A stretch of DNA of 15,860 nt from Oscillospiraceae bacterium (lineage in GTDB: Bacteria; Bacillota; Clostridia; Saccharofermentanales; Saccharofermentanaceae), in contig CADCQX010000199.1 of assembly GCA_902803695.1 (NCBI GenBank), positions 1-15,860 of the forward strand, written 5' to 3'. Below are positions 7,410-15,674 of this stretch, piece after piece (position 1 is the first letter of the stretch; every line of letters starts with the position of its first letter). A model generated the notes under the pieces. The model did not search any database. It saw only the letters and a list, made by a program, of their open reading frames with translations, and was not told the DNA's origin. A program made the translations under genes and the position numbers.

Positions 7410-7871
7410 TTATTGCTTGTGTTTTACCATAACGTCATAGCACAGGAAGTCGCCGTTATCCGTATCTACAACATGATATCCCGTCTCTTTATAGCCGCGC
7501 TTGATATAGATATTCTTGGCAGGCAGAGATGAGTCGAGTTCAACAGTATCGTTATTCTCAAAGACCTTTTCCTCAGCAAAGTCCATCAGTGCTCTTCCGT
7601 ATCCTTTTCCCTGATACTCGGGAAGAACAAAAAGACGGTATATGTGATTATCCTTAATGGAAACTGTTCCAACCTTCTGCCCCTCATCTTCAAGAAGAAA
7701 GACTCTCCCCTTCTGTATGGCAGCCTTGATCTTATCCTCAGAATGGTATTTGCAGAAGAAATCCACCGCTCCTGCCGGGTAATACTTCGGATAGATCTCC
7801 TTTATCGTAGTCCGGGTGATCATACTGACCGTCTCCAGATCTTTTTCCAGTGCAACTATGATCTCCATCAT
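7410..7871 (-). CDS. GNAT-family N-acetyltransferase
   Basis: 153 residues with the GNAT fold order. The acetyl-CoA pyrophosphate loop is seen at FVLPEYQGKGYGRALM (Q87-x-x-G-x-G, residues 81-96), preceded by the strand IYRLFV, and AKNIYIKRGYKETGY (118-132) gives the usual late tyrosine of motif B. It should acetylate an amine; the substrate cannot be read from sequence. ATG 7871 is directly followed by a second ATG; AAAAGG lies about 8 bases upstream. The leader between this site and the ATG contains a half-copy of the repeat array palindrome (GGTTGGA), and the array lies immediately upstream, so its expression may depend on whatever recognises those repeats. The stop codon sits in a small hairpin (7401-7416) without a T-tract. 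Probably a single-gene transcript. Confidence 0.88.
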   Translation of the reverse strand: MMEIIVALEKDLETVSMITRTTIKEIYPKYYPAGAVDFFCKYHSEDKIKAAIQKGRVFLLEDEGQKVGTVSIKDNHIYRLFVLPEYQGKGYGRALMDFAEEKVFENNDTVELDSSLPAKNIYIKRGYKETGYHVVDTDNGDFLCYDVMVKHKQ

Positions 7872-7892
7872 AAATCCAACCTTTTTCGCTAC

Positions 7893-7901
7893 ATTCTATC
7901 A
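7893..7901 (-). promoter_or_regulatory. Candidate extended -10 promoter of the GNAT gene
   Basis: Minus strand TGATAGAAT is an extended -10 (TGn plus TAGAAT). No -35 consensus is present; instead the first array palindrome (7909-7926) occupies the -35 neighbourhood, consistent with activation or repression by a factor bound there. Confidence 0.5.
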
Positions 7902-8237
7902 TAGGCTTTTCCAACCTTAGGTTAGATTTCGTAAACTGCGTTTTTATTTTTCCAACCTTAAGTTTATGTCTCGAAAACCCATTTTTGTTTTTCCAACCTT
8001 AGGTTGGAATTATTGGGGGAAAAATGACTATTTTGATCCGGGAAAATCATTAAGTGCTCAAAATCGGCAGAAAAATCCAACCTGAGGTTGTAAAGAGCAA
8101 GTAGCCCATGTTGGTTTTCCAACCTAAGGTTGGATTTCTTAAACTGCGATTTTGTTTTTCCAACCCAAGGTTGGATAAAAGAATCAGCATATAACTGAAG
8201 ACTGCTTAAGGTTGGAAAAAGCAGAAAGGACAAAAAG

Positions 8238-8264
8238 AAAACGCCGGATATGGTTCGGCGTTTT
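8238..8264 (-). terminator. Rho-independent terminator of the peptidase/ABC/two-component operon
   Basis: AAAACGCCG (8238-8246) pairs perfectly with CGGCGTTTT (8256-8264) around a 9-base loop. On the minus strand the stem is followed by a T-rich run (TTTTCTTTTTG). It lies 26 bp after the histidine kinase stop codon and inside the right end of the repeat region. Confidence 0.85.
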
Positions 8265-8289
8265 GGATCCTTGTTTTTAGGTTGGAAAA

Positions 8290-9711
8290 TCAGGATGAAC
8301 TTACGGGGATCATGACCTCGATCGTGAAGGTGCCGCCGTATGGGGCAGGTTCGCAGCTTAGGGAGACTTCGCCGCCGTAGTTGGCTGCCGCGGAGGAGAT
8401 GTTCTTGATGCCGAAACCGTGGAGTTCCTTTTCCTTTTTGGATGTCTTGATCTGGCCGTCTTTGATCACCGGACAGGAAGCACATGGGTTGGTGGCGATC
8501 ATCATGAAGAAATTTCCGGTGGAGCGGAAATCGATGGTGATCGTCTTGATGTCGGATGAAAGCTCCGAGAGGGACGGATCGGATGCGGCTTCGATGGCGT
8601 TGTCGAGAATGTTGGCGAGTATCTTGCACATGTCGACCGAGGAGATCTCAATGCCTTTGATCTGGCCGGAGGCGTTGATCGTGAGACCGAGGTCGGAAGC
8701 TTTCTGTTTTTTCTCGGCGATGATGGCGTCTGCGATGGTGTTGCCGGTGTGGGCGCTGACGTCGGTGCTCTTGAGATCCTCGCCGAGTTCGTCGAGGTAG
8801 TCGCGCATCTTGTCGTACTCATTGTTTTCGAGAAGGAGCGAGAGAACCTGGATGTTGTTTTTCATGTCATGACGGATGGCTCGGATCTCTTTGTCGGCGC
8901 GGGCGGAGGCTTCGAAGTACTCGGTCTGGGCGGCGATGAGCTGCTCGTTGGCGGAGTTGACGTCAAGGAGCTTGGAGCGCTCTTTCCGGGCGGCGCGGAT
9001 GTAGAAGAAGATCAAGGTGCCCGCGAGGACCATGAGAAGCGAGACGATGGTTATGACACGGCGGATGTTGGTGTTTGATTCGCCGCTCAGAAGGCCCGTG
9101 AACACTGAGACAAAAAGGCCGAAGAAGACGAAGGCCACGAAGAGGATCCTTATCGGCATCGGCGTGTTGTCGTATTTGGTTCGGAGATTGGCGATGTAGT
9201 ATAAAAGCAGGAATTCCAGGAACATGAACAGGTACATTGATCCTATGAAGAGGTACACGGTCATCTCACTGTTTTTGAAAAAGCCCATTACCGTTGAGTG
9301 CAAAAGTGTGAACAGCATCGTGAACTCCGACAAGATCGAGGTGGAGAAAATAGCTACCGCGATCTTACGGAGGATCTTCTCGCGGACCTCGACGGCCATG
9401 ACAACTACCATGATAATAGATACCAGAGCCTGGGAGACCTCGGGAAAGTCATCGGCATCGTTTACGTCTACTTCGATATCTTCGACCCTGACAGTTCCGA
9501 CCTCCACGCGGTATTCACCCGGGAAAGGATCGATAGCATTCCAGGAAATGAGAACACCGAAAAGAAGGCTCAGCGCAACAGCAATGATGCAGATCCTCTT
9601 TCTGTTCTTGAAGCGGTACTTCAGAACACCGTCGACAAAGAACAAAAGTATAAGGTTCTGCCCGACAATGTTCGGGATATATCGTAAAAGAGCTGCTGCA
9701 AAAACCGTCAT
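8290..9711 (-). CDS. AgrC-like sensor histidine kinase (GHKL)
   Basis: 473 residues. About seven N-terminal membrane spans (within 5-240) form the sensor, with an acidic extracellular-looking loop at 61-92. The kinase core has the phospho-acceptor H281 in IRAIRHDMKNNIQVL, the N box NILDNAIEAA (N367, N371) and the glycine box HGFGIKNI (431-438), as in the AgrC/GHKL group that senses peptides or antimicrobials. Residues 410-413 read CASC just before the ATP-lid region, which is unusual. ATG 9711 overlaps the response regulator TGA by 4 bp, with AAGGAG about 9 bases upstream. It should phosphorylate that regulator. Its neighbours, a surface peptidase and an FtsX-type ABC system, suggest an extracellular peptide signal, but no AgrB/AgrD-like genes are visible. 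Confidence 0.92.
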   Translation of the reverse strand: MTVFAAALLRYIPNIVGQNLILLFFVDGVLKYRFKNRKRICIIAVALSLLFGVLISWNAIDPFPGEYRVEVGTVRVEDIEVDVNDADDFPEVSQALVSIIMVVVMAVEVREKILRKIAVAIFSTSILSEFTMLFTLLHSTVMGFFKNSEMTVYLFIGSMYLFMFLEFLLLYYIANLRTKYDNTPMPIRILFVAFVFFGLFVSVFTGLLSGESNTNIRRVITIVSLLMVLAGTLIFFYIRAARKERSKLLDVNSANEQLIAAQTEYFEASARADKEIRAIRHDMKNNIQVLSLLLENNEYDKMRDYLDELGEDLKSTDVSAHTGNTIADAIIAEKKQKASDLGLTINASGQIKGIEISSVDMCKILANILDNAIEAASDPSLSELSSDIKTITIDFRSTGNFFMMIATNPCASCPVIKDGQIKTSKKEKELHGFGIKNISSAAANYGGEVSLSCEPAPYGGTFTIEVMIPVSSS

Positions 9712-10418
9712 CGTCCGGTTCTCCTTACGTACTCGAAAAGCCGCTTTTTGACTTCGGCGCCGGAGCCTCGTGCGACCGGCAAAGATTCGCCCGTGGAAGT
9801 GATCACTTCCGATGAATTCATCTTAAGGATGTGGCCTAAGTTCACGTAGTAGGATCTGTGGATCTTAACAAAATCCGCAGTGAGCATATCTATGTCGCTG
9901 CATGCTCTCGAAAACTTCTGCCTTATTTCGACAGAATCGTCTTTGAAAACATACTTTACGCTGTTATTTGATGCCTCGATATAGATGAGGGACGAGACAG
10001 GAAATATCAGGTCTTCGCCGTCTTTGTGAAGGACTACTTTCTCGTCGACTTTGAGCTTACGCTCGAGGTCGGAAAGAGTCTCTCTAAGCTTGGTCTCGTC
10101 TATGGGTTTGGCGAGGAATCTGAAGGCCTCGACCTCGTATCCTTCCATAGCCATTTCGGTGTGGCTGGTAAGAAAGATTATCGGGATGTCTTTGTACTTC
10201 TCGCGGACGAGCTTGGCGGTAGACATGCCGTCAAGTTCCTTCATCTCGATGTCGAGAAAGATCGCGTCAAGTTCGATGCCTTTGCCGAGGGAACCGATGA
10301 GTTCCTTTCCGTCTGAATACAAAAAGCAGCTGACCTGATCTGTTCCGTAAAGATTATTGATGATACGGACGATCTGCTGTCTGAATACTATCTCGTCATC
10401 AACAACGGCGATTCGCAA
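9708..10418 (-). CDS. LytTR-family response regulator (AgrA-like), TTG start
   Basis: 236 residues. The receiver domain (1-118) has the acidic pair D7-D8, phospho-acceptor D56 in AIFLDIEM, T84 and K104. The LytTR DNA-binding domain spans about 128-230 (LIYIEASNNSVKYVF, then FVKIHRSYYVNLGHI). The start is TTG 10418: GGGGAGG lies about 8 bases upstream and the protein then begins exactly like other receivers (xRIAVVDDE). The upstream in-frame ATG at 10520 would lie inside the ABC ATPase gene. It pairs with the overlapping AgrC-like kinase and should control genes with LytTR direct-repeat sites, probably including this operon. It follows the ATPase gene by 44 bp with no clear promoter between. 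Confidence 0.92.
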   Translation of the reverse strand: MRIAVVDDEIVFRQQIVRIINNLYGTDQVSCFLYSDGKELIGSLGKGIELDAIFLDIEMKELDGMSTAKLVREKYKDIPIIFLTSHTEMAMEGYEVEAFRFLAKPIDETKLRETLSDLERKLKVDEKVVLHKDGEDLIFPVSSLIYIEASNNSVKYVFKDDSVEIRQKFSRACSDIDMLTADFVKIHRSYYVNLGHILKMNSSEVITSTGESLPVARGSGAEVKKRLFEYVRRTGR

Positions 10419-10462
10419 AGCTGTTCCCTCCCCACATAACAATTCACTTAAAATACTACCAC

Positions 10463-11137
10463 TTATCCGACGGTCTTTCCATTCTCGAGACGCACTGTCC
10501 TGGTGCCGTATGATGCGCATTCTTCGGAGTGTGTGACCTGAAGGATGGTAAGTCCGTTCTCGCGGTTGAGCTTCTTGAAAAGATCCATTATCTCCTTGCC
10601 GGATTTGGAGTCGAGATTACCGGTAGGCTCGTCTGCCAGAAGGATCTTCGGATTGCCGAGGACGGCGCGCGCGATGGCGACGCGCTGCTGCTGTCCGCCG
10701 GAGAGGGTCGCAGGCATTGCCTTACGCTTCTCGGTGAGACCGGTGATCGCGAGGATCTTGTCGAGATCGTCTTTGAGTTCCGATCTGGACTTACCCTTGA
10801 TGGTATGCGGAAGAAGGATGTTGTCTTCGACGTTGAGGTTCATGACAAGGTTGTAGAACTGGAAAACGAAGCCGATGTTTTCGAGACGAAGGTCAGAGAG
10901 CTCACGGTCTTTCATCGGACCTATCTCCTTGCCGCAGAGCTTGATCTTACCTTCGAAGTTACGGTCCAGGCCACCGATGAGGTAAAGAAGCGTGGACTTG
11001 CCCGAGCCCGATGCTCCCATGAGGGAGACGTACTCCCCCTCGCCCACGAACATGCAGGCGTCGTTTAAGACCTGATTGTAGTTTGTCTTTGTTCCGAATA
11101 TTTTCTTTACGTTATTGACTTCGATTATTGTATTCAT
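10463..11137 (-). CDS. ABC transporter ATP-binding protein (MacB/LolD/BceA type)
   Basis: 224 residues, the usual length for this class. Walker A GASGSGKST (41-49), Q-loop Q93, signature LSGGQQQR (145-152), Walker B ILLADEPT with E170, D-loop NLDSKSG and switch H203 are all intact, so it should hydrolyse ATP. The ATPase groups with those partnering FtsX-type permeases (MacB, LolD, BceA), which work as mechanotransmitters rather than classical importers. The permease gene lies 21 bp upstream in the same operon. ATG 11137 has GGAGG about 9 bases before it. A linked two-component pair suggests a role in peptide or antimicrobial response. The substrate is unknown. Confidence 0.94.
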   Translation of the reverse strand: MNTIIEVNNVKKIFGTKTNYNQVLNDACMFVGEGEYVSLMGASGSGKSTLLYLIGGLDRNFEGKIKLCGKEIGPMKDRELSDLRLENIGFVFQFYNLVMNLNVEDNILLPHTIKGKSRSELKDDLDKILAITGLTEKRKAMPATLSGGQQQRVAIARAVLGNPKILLADEPTGNLDSKSGKEIMDLFKKLNRENGLTILQVTHSEECASYGTRTVRLENGKTVG

Positions 11138-11158
11138 GATATAAATCCTCCGATTATA

Positions 11159-13621
11159 TTATTCGTATTTGATCTGTTCCGAGATCTTCATCCTGCGAAG
11201 ATTCCTGATCGGGAACAGGACGGTAAATGTGTAAACGATTACCAGGATGATGCAGAAGACTGCACACAGTTTCGGATCCGTATCCAAGTTCATGAAGAGG
11301 GATTCCGTATGCTCGATAGCGTTTTTAAATGCCGCTACGAGTCCGACGCCGACGACGGTTCCGAGGAAGCCTGCGACTATCGACACGATGAATGATTCGC
11401 GAAGAAGGATGCCGGACAATGTTCCCTTGTTCATTGCTGTCGAGAGCATGACGGCACATTCTTTTTTGCGTCCCTCGAATCCGATTATCTGGTTACTGAT
11501 GACACCGATGAGGGTCATGCTGATACCCATGATGATGATGACCATAATGATCATGATGAAGCCTGAGGAATCACCCTTCGCTCTCGCGGCCAGTTCTTCT
11601 GCCGTGGAGCAATTGCCTTCGGCATTCTTGCCGTATGTCTTTATGATCTGCGCTGTCTTATCAGGATCAGCGCATTTAACGAGAATGCTGCCCGGAACAT
11701 CGTGGAACATGTTTATGTAATCAGCCTGGGGAATGACGATCGCACGTCCGTAGAGCATCTGGCTGGCATCCTCGAAAAATGCCGTTACTTTATATTCGCG
11801 CTCGAACGGGAGCACGCCCTCAGGATCGACCGTCAAGCTTATCGTGTCGCCGATCTTGATACCCTCTATTCCGGCGAGCCTTTTCGAGATGCAGGCACAG
11901 CCTTCGTCAAGGTTTGAAGGAAGGCCCTTCAGATCGCCGTACAATTGGAATCCGCCTTCAGGCATTCCGATGATCTCCGTGTTCTTAGGATCCTCGGCGC
12001 CGTTCAGGATCGTGTTGACAATCTTGTGGTAGATCTTCTCGGTCTGCGTGACGCCGTCGATGTGATCGATGAACGAATACATCGATGACTTGCCGCTGCA
12101 GTCGAGCTTGATGTCATATTTGTAATCCCTGTGCATGATCGAATTGAGTTCGGCCATTCCGGCTGCATAGATGATCATGCAGAGGGCAGCAGCTGTGATA
12201 CACATGACACCGCTTCCCACGGAGCTCTTGCGTGACTTGGCCTCGACTGCCGCCAGGGACCATTTCTGTCTTCCGATCTTATCGAAAAAGACCTTCAGTC
12301 CGTCGCAGATCTTGATGAACACCGCCGGGAACAAAAGTGCCGCCGCTGATACCGAAGATACGATGCAGATAAGTGCCAGTACAAGGTGTGTCGAAAAGAC
12401 TCCTGTTACGATCGCTACTCCGAGCAGAACAAGTCCTGCGATGGTGAGTTTTTTGCTGTTTTTATATTCCGTATCCCTGTTATCGAAAATGATATCGCGG
12501 ATGGAAGTTTTCAATGCTTTTATAACTGCTCTTAATGGGATCAGGCACTCAATCAGAAGCGCGCCGATGAAAACTCCGATGACCAAAAGAACTGAGATCG
12601 GTCCTGCTTCGATATGAACGGACACGCCGTCAGAGTTTTCGATACGCATCATGCTCGAGATAAGAGGTCCTCTGACCGCGAGATAGAAAAGGATTCCCGG
12701 GATCGCACCAATGAGGGCGTAGAGGATGTTTTCGAGAAGAAGGATGCCGCAAGTACGGCCGGAACTCATGCCGAGGCTTCGAAGGGTGCCGATGAATGAC
12801 ATGCGCTCGCTTACGATCCTCTCGCTTATGGAGATGGTGACGAAGATCACGAGGAGGAATGACACTGCGAAGATGATGTAAAGGAACATCTTGATGTCGC
12901 TTAGGGATTTCGAGTCTTCTTTGCTCAGTGAGAGCGGTGATACCGAAGCTCTCGGAAGTGATTCCTCGAGGTGCTTTATGGTGTCTTTGACGTTGGCATC
13001 ATCAGTGAGTTTGATGAACATCATCGAGGTGTTCCTGACGCCGCATGAGAGCATGTCGCTGGCGCTTAAATTGATGATGGCGCAGTCCCTGCCGCTTAAG
13101 ACAGGATTTGTGGCGGAAGTGACCATGACTTCCTTGATCTTAAACTCATGCTCGCCGAGTGCTCTGTCGTGAAGAGTGATGACGTCGCCTTCCTTGTAGC
13201 CGTACTTTTTCGCGAGGCTGGAATTAATGACGACCTCGTCATCGTTAAGCTCGCTGAAGTCAACAAAATCCATCTCATACGCCTTCTTGATGTCGGCACC
13301 GAAGATCACGAACTCGGACTGGTTTACGAAGCCCGGTTCGCTCTCGATATCCGTGTAGACAAACTCTTTGTTCATGTAGAGAGTGAAGTCCTTATGTGCC
13401 GGCATATCTTCCGGAAGCTCGATAAGCTTATCCGACTCGATCATCAGGTCAGCTGTGGCGATACTTCCGAACATCTCGTCAATGAGTTTGTCCAGACAAT
13501 TTCCTATGTCGACGCAGAACAATGCGGATACGACACAAACAAAAATAGTGAACGTCATGAGGAGAGTCCTCAGCGGTTTTTTGAATATATTCTTGATAGA
13601 ATTCTTAAGTATTATCTTCAT
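11159..13621 (-). CDS. FtsX-like ABC transporter permease (duplicated MacB-type)
   Basis: 820 residues from ATG 13621, which has GAGG seven bases upstream; the GTG at 13627 is too close to that site. Layout: one N-terminal span (about 17-40), a large extracellular domain (about 45-250), three spans (about 250-375), a linker, three more spans near 395-500, a second extracellular domain (about 500-690) and three C-terminal spans (about 700-815). That is ten spans with two MacB-like periplasmic-type domains, a form common in Gram-positive bacteria. Segments such as RIVSERMSFIGTLRSLGMSS and GRKKECAVMLSTAMNKG are the typical FtsX coupling regions that contact the ATPase. It lies 12 bp after the peptidase gene. 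It may extract or push out a membrane-associated lipid, lipoprotein or peptide; the substrate is not readable. Confidence 0.92.
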   Translation of the reverse strand: MKIILKNSIKNIFKKPLRTLLMTFTIFVCVVSALFCVDIGNCLDKLIDEMFGSIATADLMIESDKLIELPEDMPAHKDFTLYMNKEFVYTDIESEPGFVNQSEFVIFGADIKKAYEMDFVDFSELNDDEVVINSSLAKKYGYKEGDVITLHDRALGEHEFKIKEVMVTSATNPVLSGRDCAIINLSASDMLSCGVRNTSMMFIKLTDDANVKDTIKHLEESLPRASVSPLSLSKEDSKSLSDIKMFLYIIFAVSFLLVIFVTISISERIVSERMSFIGTLRSLGMSSGRTCGILLLENILYALIGAIPGILFYLAVRGPLISSMMRIENSDGVSVHIEAGPISVLLVIGVFIGALLIECLIPLRAVIKALKTSIRDIIFDNRDTEYKNSKKLTIAGLVLLGVAIVTGVFSTHLVLALICIVSSVSAAALLFPAVFIKICDGLKVFFDKIGRQKWSLAAVEAKSRKSSVGSGVMCITAAALCMIIYAAGMAELNSIMHRDYKYDIKLDCSGKSSMYSFIDHIDGVTQTEKIYHKIVNTILNGAEDPKNTEIIGMPEGGFQLYGDLKGLPSNLDEGCACISKRLAGIEGIKIGDTISLTVDPEGVLPFEREYKVTAFFEDASQMLYGRAIVIPQADYINMFHDVPGSILVKCADPDKTAQIIKTYGKNAEGNCSTAEELAARAKGDSSGFIMIIMVIIIMGISMTLIGVISNQIIGFEGRKKECAVMLSTAMNKGTLSGILLRESFIVSIVAGFLGTVVGVGLVAAFKNAIEHTESLFMNLDTDPKLCAVFCIILVIVYTFTVLFPIRNLRRMKISEQIKYE

Positions 13622-13633
13622 CTTCACACCTCA

Positions 13634-15622
13634 TCAATGCCATCTGGAAATCCTGTCTTCAGGCGCGATATACATTCCGTCGCCTTCCTGAATGTCGTAA
13701 GTTTCATAGAACTCGTCTATGGTTGAAAGGATCGAATTCGTCCTTAAGATCTCCGGGCTGTGCTCGTCGGTCTCAAGCTGATCCCACAGACTGTCGGAAG
13801 TCTTTTTTATCGACCAGATGACCGCATAATTCGTGAACAGTTTTTCCCTGTCTTCCTTGGTCTTCGCAAGCGACACTATGCATTCCATTCCGCCCAGGTC
13901 TGCATAATTCTCACCTAAGGTTTTCTCTCCGTTAACGTGATACACCTCAAAGACAGTAAAGTTATCCTCAAAGTAACTGATTGCTTTCTGATTGCGTTCT
14001 TCAAGCGCAGCCACATCTTTTTCGCTGATCCATGAAGGATCGTATATTCCGTTATAGTCAAACTTGATACAGTTGCTGTCAAAAGCATGTCCCATCTCAT
14101 GCGCGATTACCATTCCGATACCTCCGAGGTTCGTATAATAATCCGCATTCAGATCCAGGAAAGGAGCATTAAGTATCGCCGTGTTGATCGTTATATTATT
14201 CTTGTTCGGATCATAGCAAGCGTTGACCGCCGCCATCGGCATTCCCGGCACAGTATTGTCCGGTTTTTCCTTAAGCTTCCCGACAGTCTCCGCATTCTTT
14301 TTTACGAGATAATTTCTGTACATCTCATACCAGTTATTTCCGCAGATATTTTTATACTCATCCGGATCACATCTCTTAAGATCCATACCCGTCACATAGA
14401 CGATCTTATCGAGCTTAATAAGAAGATTATCTCTGGTCTCTTTTGTGAGCCAGTCCGCATTCGAGATAAGACCTCTGTAGCCTTCCTTGATGTCATCGCA
14501 CATTGCTCTTATGTACTCATCCGTCTCTTCGTCGTAGTAGTTGTCGACATACAACGGATCAACGATATCCGTCATGGAATTTATGATGATATCCTTCGCC
14601 TGAGTATCGAGATCCTTGTAACTGATCTGACCTTGGAACTGCTCATAAGAAGGCGCGATAAAGACTCTGTATTTCTCGATCAGCCTGTACAATTCGAATA
14701 TCTTGATCTCACTCAATCTCTCATCCGTTAAAACCTGTCCCAGAAACCTGAACTGTCCTTCGTCAAGTACCATGAACTTATCCAGATGCGCCTTATCATA
14801 TCCGATCGAACTCAGATATCCGATAACATCAAAACCCGGGAAATTCTCCCTCATCTCCGCCTCGTCAAAATACACGATATATTCAAGCGGAACGGCACAG
14901 TTACAGATCTCCTGGTCTGTATTCAGGAACATATCGTAGACCAGATATGCCGTATCAAGCCCGATCTTCTCCGCATCCTCTTTCTCGAAAAAAACTTCCG
15001 AGATATCCTCTGCCTGATCTCTCACCGATGAAAGCGATCCATAATCCCAAACAAGCTCCTTGAAATCAGCTCCCATCATATCCTCAAACTGATCAAACAA
15101 AATGCTGTTTCTCGTCGAGTCACGCATATCCGTTCTCACCTCAAATGTCAGGACACTTTCCATTCCGAGATCGGTGCACATCTTCGCATCTGCCTTCATC
15201 AATTCTTCCATCGATTCAGCGCCCCTGATCTCATCGATAATCGCCTCTATATCATCAGGTACTCCGCTATTCTCGAAATCATATCCGACATAATAGTTAT
15301 ATGCAGTCTTAACGAGATCCTCCTCGCTGCCCTTCACGTATCCGTCACCTTTCAAAACCTCATCCATGATCCCTTTGATCCTGTCATTGATGAGCTCCTG
15401 GTCAAACGATCCCTGCGCATAAGCCTGTCCGTAGATAACATCCTCACTCTTCAGCTCATCGCCGTTCACATAGTAATAGAAGTTATCCTTGAGCCCCATC
15501 TTCACTTCCGCGGCGACCGTCTCCGATGTCTCCGTTTCCGCAGGATTTTCTACTCTAACACATCCTGCGACCAGGCTCATCGCCATCGCGAACATCAATG
15601 CTGTTCCAACAAATTTTTTCAT
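13634..15622 (-). CDS. M13-family (neprilysin/PepO-like) zinc metallopeptidase, lipoprotein
   Basis: 662 residues from ATG 15622, chosen because GGGAG lies 7 bases upstream; ATG 15628 in the same frame is 1-2 bases from it. The signal peptide ends in a lipobox LVAGC (C21), so the enzyme should be lipid-anchored outside the cell. The zinc site is HEMGH (H508, E509, H512) with the third ligand E571 in GENYADLGG (D575 supports it); NACY upstream matches the substrate-binding NAxY motif of M13. The order and length fit M13 peptidases, which cut peptides below about 40 residues. The C-terminal CxxW of animal members is absent (ends SRWH). It is first in the operon with an FtsX permease, its ATPase and an AgrCA-like pair, which suggests degradation or maturation of an extracellular peptide. 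Confidence 0.92.
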   Translation of the reverse strand: MKKFVGTALMFAMAMSLVAGCVRVENPAETETSETVAAEVKMGLKDNFYYYVNGDELKSEDVIYGQAYAQGSFDQELINDRIKGIMDEVLKGDGYVKGSEEDLVKTAYNYYVGYDFENSGVPDDIEAIIDEIRGAESMEELMKADAKMCTDLGMESVLTFEVRTDMRDSTRNSILFDQFEDMMGADFKELVWDYGSLSSVRDQAEDISEVFFEKEDAEKIGLDTAYLVYDMFLNTDQEICNCAVPLEYIVYFDEAEMRENFPGFDVIGYLSSIGYDKAHLDKFMVLDEGQFRFLGQVLTDERLSEIKIFELYRLIEKYRVFIAPSYEQFQGQISYKDLDTQAKDIIINSMTDIVDPLYVDNYYDEETDEYIRAMCDDIKEGYRGLISNADWLTKETRDNLLIKLDKIVYVTGMDLKRCDPDEYKNICGNNWYEMYRNYLVKKNAETVGKLKEKPDNTVPGMPMAAVNACYDPNKNNITINTAILNAPFLDLNADYYTNLGGIGMVIAHEMGHAFDSNCIKFDYNGIYDPSWISEKDVAALEERNQKAISYFEDNFTVFEVYHVNGEKTLGENYADLGGMECIVSLAKTKEDREKLFTNYAVIWSIKKTSDSLWDQLETDEHSPEILRTNSILSTIDEFYETYDIQEGDGMYIAPEDRISRWH

Positions 15623-15654
15623 CTTCATTCTCCCGTCATTATTTCGTTGACAGG

Positions 15655-15663
15655 ATACTATCA
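15655..15663 (-). promoter_or_regulatory. Candidate extended -10 promoter of the peptidase operon
   Basis: Minus strand TGATAGTAT is an extended -10 (TGn plus TAGTAT). No good -35 lies 16-18 bases upstream. Instead there are three TGCAA/CGCAA motifs at about 20 bp steps (15675-15724), where an activator could bind. The start would lie some 25 bases before ATG 15622. Confidence 0.4.
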
Positions 15664-15674
15664 CCGCCAAATCC

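Larger units (their letters stand above)
7875..8287. repeat. Array of palindromes in a 41-42 bp register (core CCAACCTWAGGTTGG)
   Basis: This fills the 418 bp between the GNAT and histidine kinase genes. The left core CCAACC starts at 7911, 7952, 7993, 8077, 8119 and 8160, and a copy with only the right half sits where the core would start at 8201 (GGTTGG at 8210). One slot near 8035 is degenerate. Successive slots are thus 41, 41, 42, 42, 42, 41 and 41 bp apart. The best copies are perfect palindromes: TTCCAACCTTAGGTTGGAA (7991-8009) and TCCAACCTAAGGTTGGA (8118-8134). Half-sites flank the array at 7875-7882 and 8279-8287. Between copies lie T-rich stretches, and TAAACTGCG recurs at 7932 and 8140. 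No gene is supported here. Whether it is an operator array, a dispersed repeat or RNA hairpins is open. Confidence 0.9.

Noticed and set aside
7401..7416. Hairpin GCAATA/TATTGC over the GNAT stop codon as a terminator
   Set aside because: The stem is only six A/T-rich pairs and no T-tract follows on the minus strand.
8108..8194. 28-codon plus-strand open frame inside the array (MLVFQPKVGFLK...), considered as a pheromone precursor
   Set aside because: No ribosome site, no secretion or processing motif, and its residues follow from the repeats.
7875..8287. CRISPR array
   Set aside because: The repeats are only 17-19 bp and vary in both halves, spacers of about 23 bp share sequence (TAAACTGCG twice, T-rich runs), one slot is lost, and there are no cas genes.
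7964..8629. 221-codon minus-strand open frame across the array, with recurring NLRLE residues
   Set aside because: It overlaps the 3' third of the histidine kinase gene in another frame, has no ribosome site, and the NLRLE pattern is just the palindrome translated. Array steps of 41 and 42 bp do not keep frame.
10419..10520. Upstream ATG start for the response regulator
   Set aside because: It would add 34 residues overlapping the ATPase gene and without receiver-fold character; TTG 10418 has a strong ribosome site and gives the normal N-terminus.
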